Below, piece after piece: positions 62,233 through 64,000 of a stretch of DNA of 64,000 nt (within the stretch, counting starts at the first letter, position 1; every line of letters starts with the position of its first letter). The stretch is from contig BTUU01000006.1 of the NCBI GenBank assembly GCA_045863555.1, positions 124,001 through 188,000 on the forward strand. Reading direction: 5' to 3'. A program made the translations under genes and the position numbers. A model generated the notes under the pieces. The model saw nothing but the letters and a program-made list of their open reading frames with translations. It was not told where the DNA came from and made no database searches. Source of the DNA: JACRLV01 sp045863555 (lineage in GTDB: Bacteria > Planctomycetota > Phycisphaerae > UBA1845 > Fen-1342).

Positions 62233-62661
62233 GTGCCCATTTCGATACACCGAACGATCCAGTTCGCCGAGACCGACATGGCCGGCGTGCTTCACTTCTC
62301 CAATTACTTCAGGCTGATGGAGGAGGTCGAGCACGCGTTCTGGCGTTCGATCGGCCTGAGCGTTTACATGGGCGGGCGTGAACCCGATATCAGCTGGCCG
62401 CGGGTGGCCGTCGCTTGCGAGTACCGGCTCCCGGCGCGGTTCGAGGACACGATCGAGCTGCGGCATCGGCTCACGCATATCGGCAATCGCTCCGTCGAGC
62501 ACGCCGTCGATTTCTACCGGGATGGCGAGCGGATCGCCGGGGGCACGATGAAGACGGTATGCTGCGCCATGACGCCGACCGGGTTTCGGGCCATCACCAT
62601 CCCCGCCGTCGTCCGCGACAAGCTCGAACCGCACCTGGCGGCCGACCGGACCGCAGGCTGA
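62233..62661 (+). CDS. Hotdog-fold acyl-CoA thioesterase (4-hydroxybenzoyl-CoA type)
   Basis: A 142-residue hotdog thioesterase of the YbgC/4-HBT class, which hydrolyses acyl-CoA. The active-site stretch FAETDMAGVLHFSNYFRLME contains the Asp and the H-x2-NY signature. The following helix (EEVEHAFWRSIGLSVYM) and strands (EYRLPARFEDTIELRHRLTH, TMKTVCCAM) fit the fold. The GTG at 62233 has GAGG 7 nt upstream. The substrate is unknown. It stands alone, 42 bp before a membrane protein gene. Confidence 0.9.
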   Translation: MPISIHRTIQFAETDMAGVLHFSNYFRLMEEVEHAFWRSIGLSVYMGGREPDISWPRVAVACEYRLPARFEDTIELRHRLTHIGNRSVEHAVDFYRDGERIAGGTMKTVCCAMTPTGFRAITIPAVVRDKLEPHLAADRTAG

Positions 62662-62703
62662 TTCGATCGAGCGCGTGAACCAAGCCGAGATCGAAAGGAC
62701 TGC

Positions 62704-63165
62704 ATGAAAGCCTGGCACTGGTTCGTGATCATGACCGTCGTCTGCTGGGGGGCGTACATCCCGACGATCCACCTGGCGCAGAAGGCCATCGGCGGGAAAG
62801 CGGCGAGCCTCTGGGGATTCATGCTGGTCGGGGCGGCGTATGTGCTCGTCGCAGTGCTCATTCCCGGCGGGCTGCTGGCCGCAAAGGGCGAATTCGCGAC
62901 GATCCCCGCGTCCGGCGGCCTGGTGAAGGCGTTTCTCGGCGGGGCGCTGGGGGCGATCGGGGCGCTGGGGATCATCCTGGCGATCATGAACGGCGGCGAC
63001 AAGTTCCTCGTGCCGTCGCTCGTCTTCGCCGGCGCGCCGATCATGGCCACACTGGTGACGATGATGATCTCGCCGCCGGGCGCGACGCCCGACTGGCGGT
63101 ACTTTGCCGGCATCGTGATCGCCGCGGGCGGCGTGGCGATGGCGATGTACTTCAAGCCCGGTTGA
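62704..63165 (+). CDS. Small four- to five-helix membrane protein, EamA-like half
   Basis: A 153-residue membrane protein with helices at about 5-22, 38-60, 75-100, 108-124 and 130-148 (WHWFVIMTVVCWGAYIPTIH, LGIILAIMNGGDKFLVPSLV, FAGIVIAAGGVAMAMYF). The pattern of a helical bundle ending in GIVIAAGGVA recalls one half of an EamA/DMT transporter, which would work as a dimer; this is tentative. GGACTGC lies before the ATG, with a good GAAAGGA. Function unknown. Confidence 0.65.
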   Translation: MKAWHWFVIMTVVCWGAYIPTIHLAQKAIGGKAASLWGFMLVGAAYVLVAVLIPGGLLAAKGEFATIPASGGLVKAFLGGALGAIGALGIILAIMNGGDKFLVPSLVFAGAPIMATLVTMMISPPGATPDWRYFAGIVIAAGGVAMAMYFKPG

Positions 63166-63278
63166 CGCCGACCGTCGACCGATTCACCGGGCGCAGTCGC
63201 GCTCGCCAGACTCGGGTACCGCGCTATCATCCTCCGCCCACGTCGGGTGGAACATTCATTGCACTTGCGGAGGATCGC

Positions 63279-63824
63279 ATGCCTGCGTCTCGCTTCGGAA
63301 TCGTTGTCGCCTCGCTTTGCCTGCTGCTCGCGCCGCTGTCCGGCTGTCTGAACGCCATCGACAGCGACCTGCAAACCGTCGAATTCGTCGACGTCAATCG
63401 CTACGTCGGCAAGTGGTACGAGATCGCCAGCTATCCGACGAGCTTTCAGCGCGACTGCACCGGCACGACCGCGGAGTACTCGCTGAAGGACGACGGGACG
63501 ATCCGCGTCTTCAACCGCTGCCTGCTCGGCTCACTCGACGGCGAGGAGAACACGATCGAGGGCAGCGCCCGGGTGGTCGACACGACGACCAATGCGAAGC
63601 TCGCCGTGCGATTCTTCGCCTTCTTCGAGGCCCCCTACTGGATCATCGAACTCGATGAGGACTACCAGTGGGCCGTCGTGAGCGATCCGACCCGCCGGTT
63701 CCTGTGGATCCTCAGCCGGACGCCGACGATGGACTCGGCCGTCTACGAGGACATCCTCGCCCGCGTCTCGGCGAAGGGGCTGGATCCGTCGAAGCTCCGG
63801 CAGACGACGCAGCCCGCGGAGTAG
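63279..63824 (+). CDS. blc: Bacterial lipocalin lipoprotein (Blc-like)
   Basis: A 181-residue outer-membrane lipocalin. GGAGG lies 5 nt before the ATG at 63279. The signal peptide ends in lipobox LSGC (Cys about 24). The lipocalin signature appears as VDVNRYVGKWYEIASYPTSF, then RDCTGTTAEYSL and FNRCLL, and near the end YQWAVVSDPTRRFLWILSR. Blc-type proteins bind fatty acids or lysophospholipids and are linked to envelope stress and membrane upkeep. The next gene is convergent, 8 bp away. Confidence 0.93.
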   Translation: MPASRFGIVVASLCLLLAPLSGCLNAIDSDLQTVEFVDVNRYVGKWYEIASYPTSFQRDCTGTTAEYSLKDDGTIRVFNRCLLGSLDGEENTIEGSARVVDTTTNAKLAVRFFAFFEAPYWIIELDEDYQWAVVSDPTRRFLWILSRTPTMDSAVYEDILARVSAKGLDPSKLRQTTQPAE

Positions 63825-63832
63825 CGCGCCCG

Positions 63833-64000
63833 CTACAGGTTGCCCAGCACCAGCACGAGATCGGCGATCGACGTCGCGCCGTCGCCGTTCGTATCGCCGG
63901 CCGACGTGCGGCCGTACGCCGCGAGGACGATTTCGAGATCCGCGAGGTCGACCACGCCGTCGTGCGTGAGGTCGGCGCGGTGATCCTGCACGTGCAGCGT
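63833..64000 (-). CDS. Dockerin-tailed protein, C-terminal 55 residues (partial)
   Basis: I translated the reverse strand from 64000 to the TAG at 63833-63835. It reads a two-loop dockerin-like tail: DLTHDGVVDLADLEIVLAAY and DTNGDGATSIADLVLVLGNL as the final residues. The gene continues beyond the window and its upper part is unknown. It is the sixth dockerin-tailed protein here. This tail lacks the Gly-Cys pair of the first two. Confidence 0.8.
   Translation of the reverse strand, partial: TLHVQDHRADLTHDGVVDLADLEIVLAAYGRTSAGDTNGDGATSIADLVLVLGNL

Overview
The window is a high-G+C bacterial chromosome segment that I read as a planctomycete, probably of the Phycisphaerae. Four signs support this: six secreted proteins end in a short two-EF-loop dockerin-like tail with a Gly-Cys pair; two ECF sigma factors are translationally or closely linked to Hanks-type kinases fused to WD40 or TPR repeats; a small two-helix membrane protein ends in a planctomycete-style zinc ribbon; and many genes have long secreted or low-complexity products. 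This is family knowledge plus inference; there is no 16S gene to confirm it. Both ends cut a gene.

Layout. 1-2425: split proton-translocating transhydrogenase operon (pntAA-pntAB-pntB), then a CII-like regulator. 3174-6383: two paralogous dockerin-tailed exported proteins, each followed by a hairpin, and a small exported protein. 6419-14920 (minus): membrane protein, giant 2174-residue pseudokinase-like membrane protein, MntR-type regulator. 15087-16528 (plus): J-domain protein overlapping a SpoU methyltransferase. 16592-21077 (minus): HldE-like bifunctional sugar enzyme with reversed domains, GT2, CDF exporter, O-methyltransferase. 21078-25279: repeat-rich accessory island with two RHS remnants, a 270-bp direct repeat, and an AT-richer RHS tip/immunity pair. 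25280-33778 (plus): tandem GH29 fucosidase, YggS, small membrane proteins, a stand-alone Clp N-domain protein, an exported proline-rich protein, a lipoprotein and a zinc-ribbon membrane protein.

33835-54037 is one long minus-strand block. It reads, in transcription order: ECF sigma, TPR kinase, two seven-repeat RCC1-like exported proteins, two large exported solenoid-like proteins, a second ECF sigma overlapping a WD40 kinase, an MFS-acyltransferase fusion, and a GT-C-like membrane protein. Four exported proteins are thus bracketed by two sigma/kinase modules.

54434-62042: tRNA-Ser(CGA) with terminator, then a four-gene overlapping operon for a membrane redox complex of the Hmc/Qrc/NrfD type (NarI-like cytochrome b, four-cluster ferredoxin, NrfD-like protein fused to a six-haem domain, and a 23-haem cytochrome), divergent from a MerR-like regulator with a cobalamin-binding-type fold. 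62233-64000: thioesterase, small membrane protein, lipocalin lipoprotein, and the C-terminus of a sixth dockerin-tailed protein.

The strongest candidates for something new are the 29-haem redox complex, the displaced RHS tip/immunity island, and the sigma/kinase/exported-propeller block.
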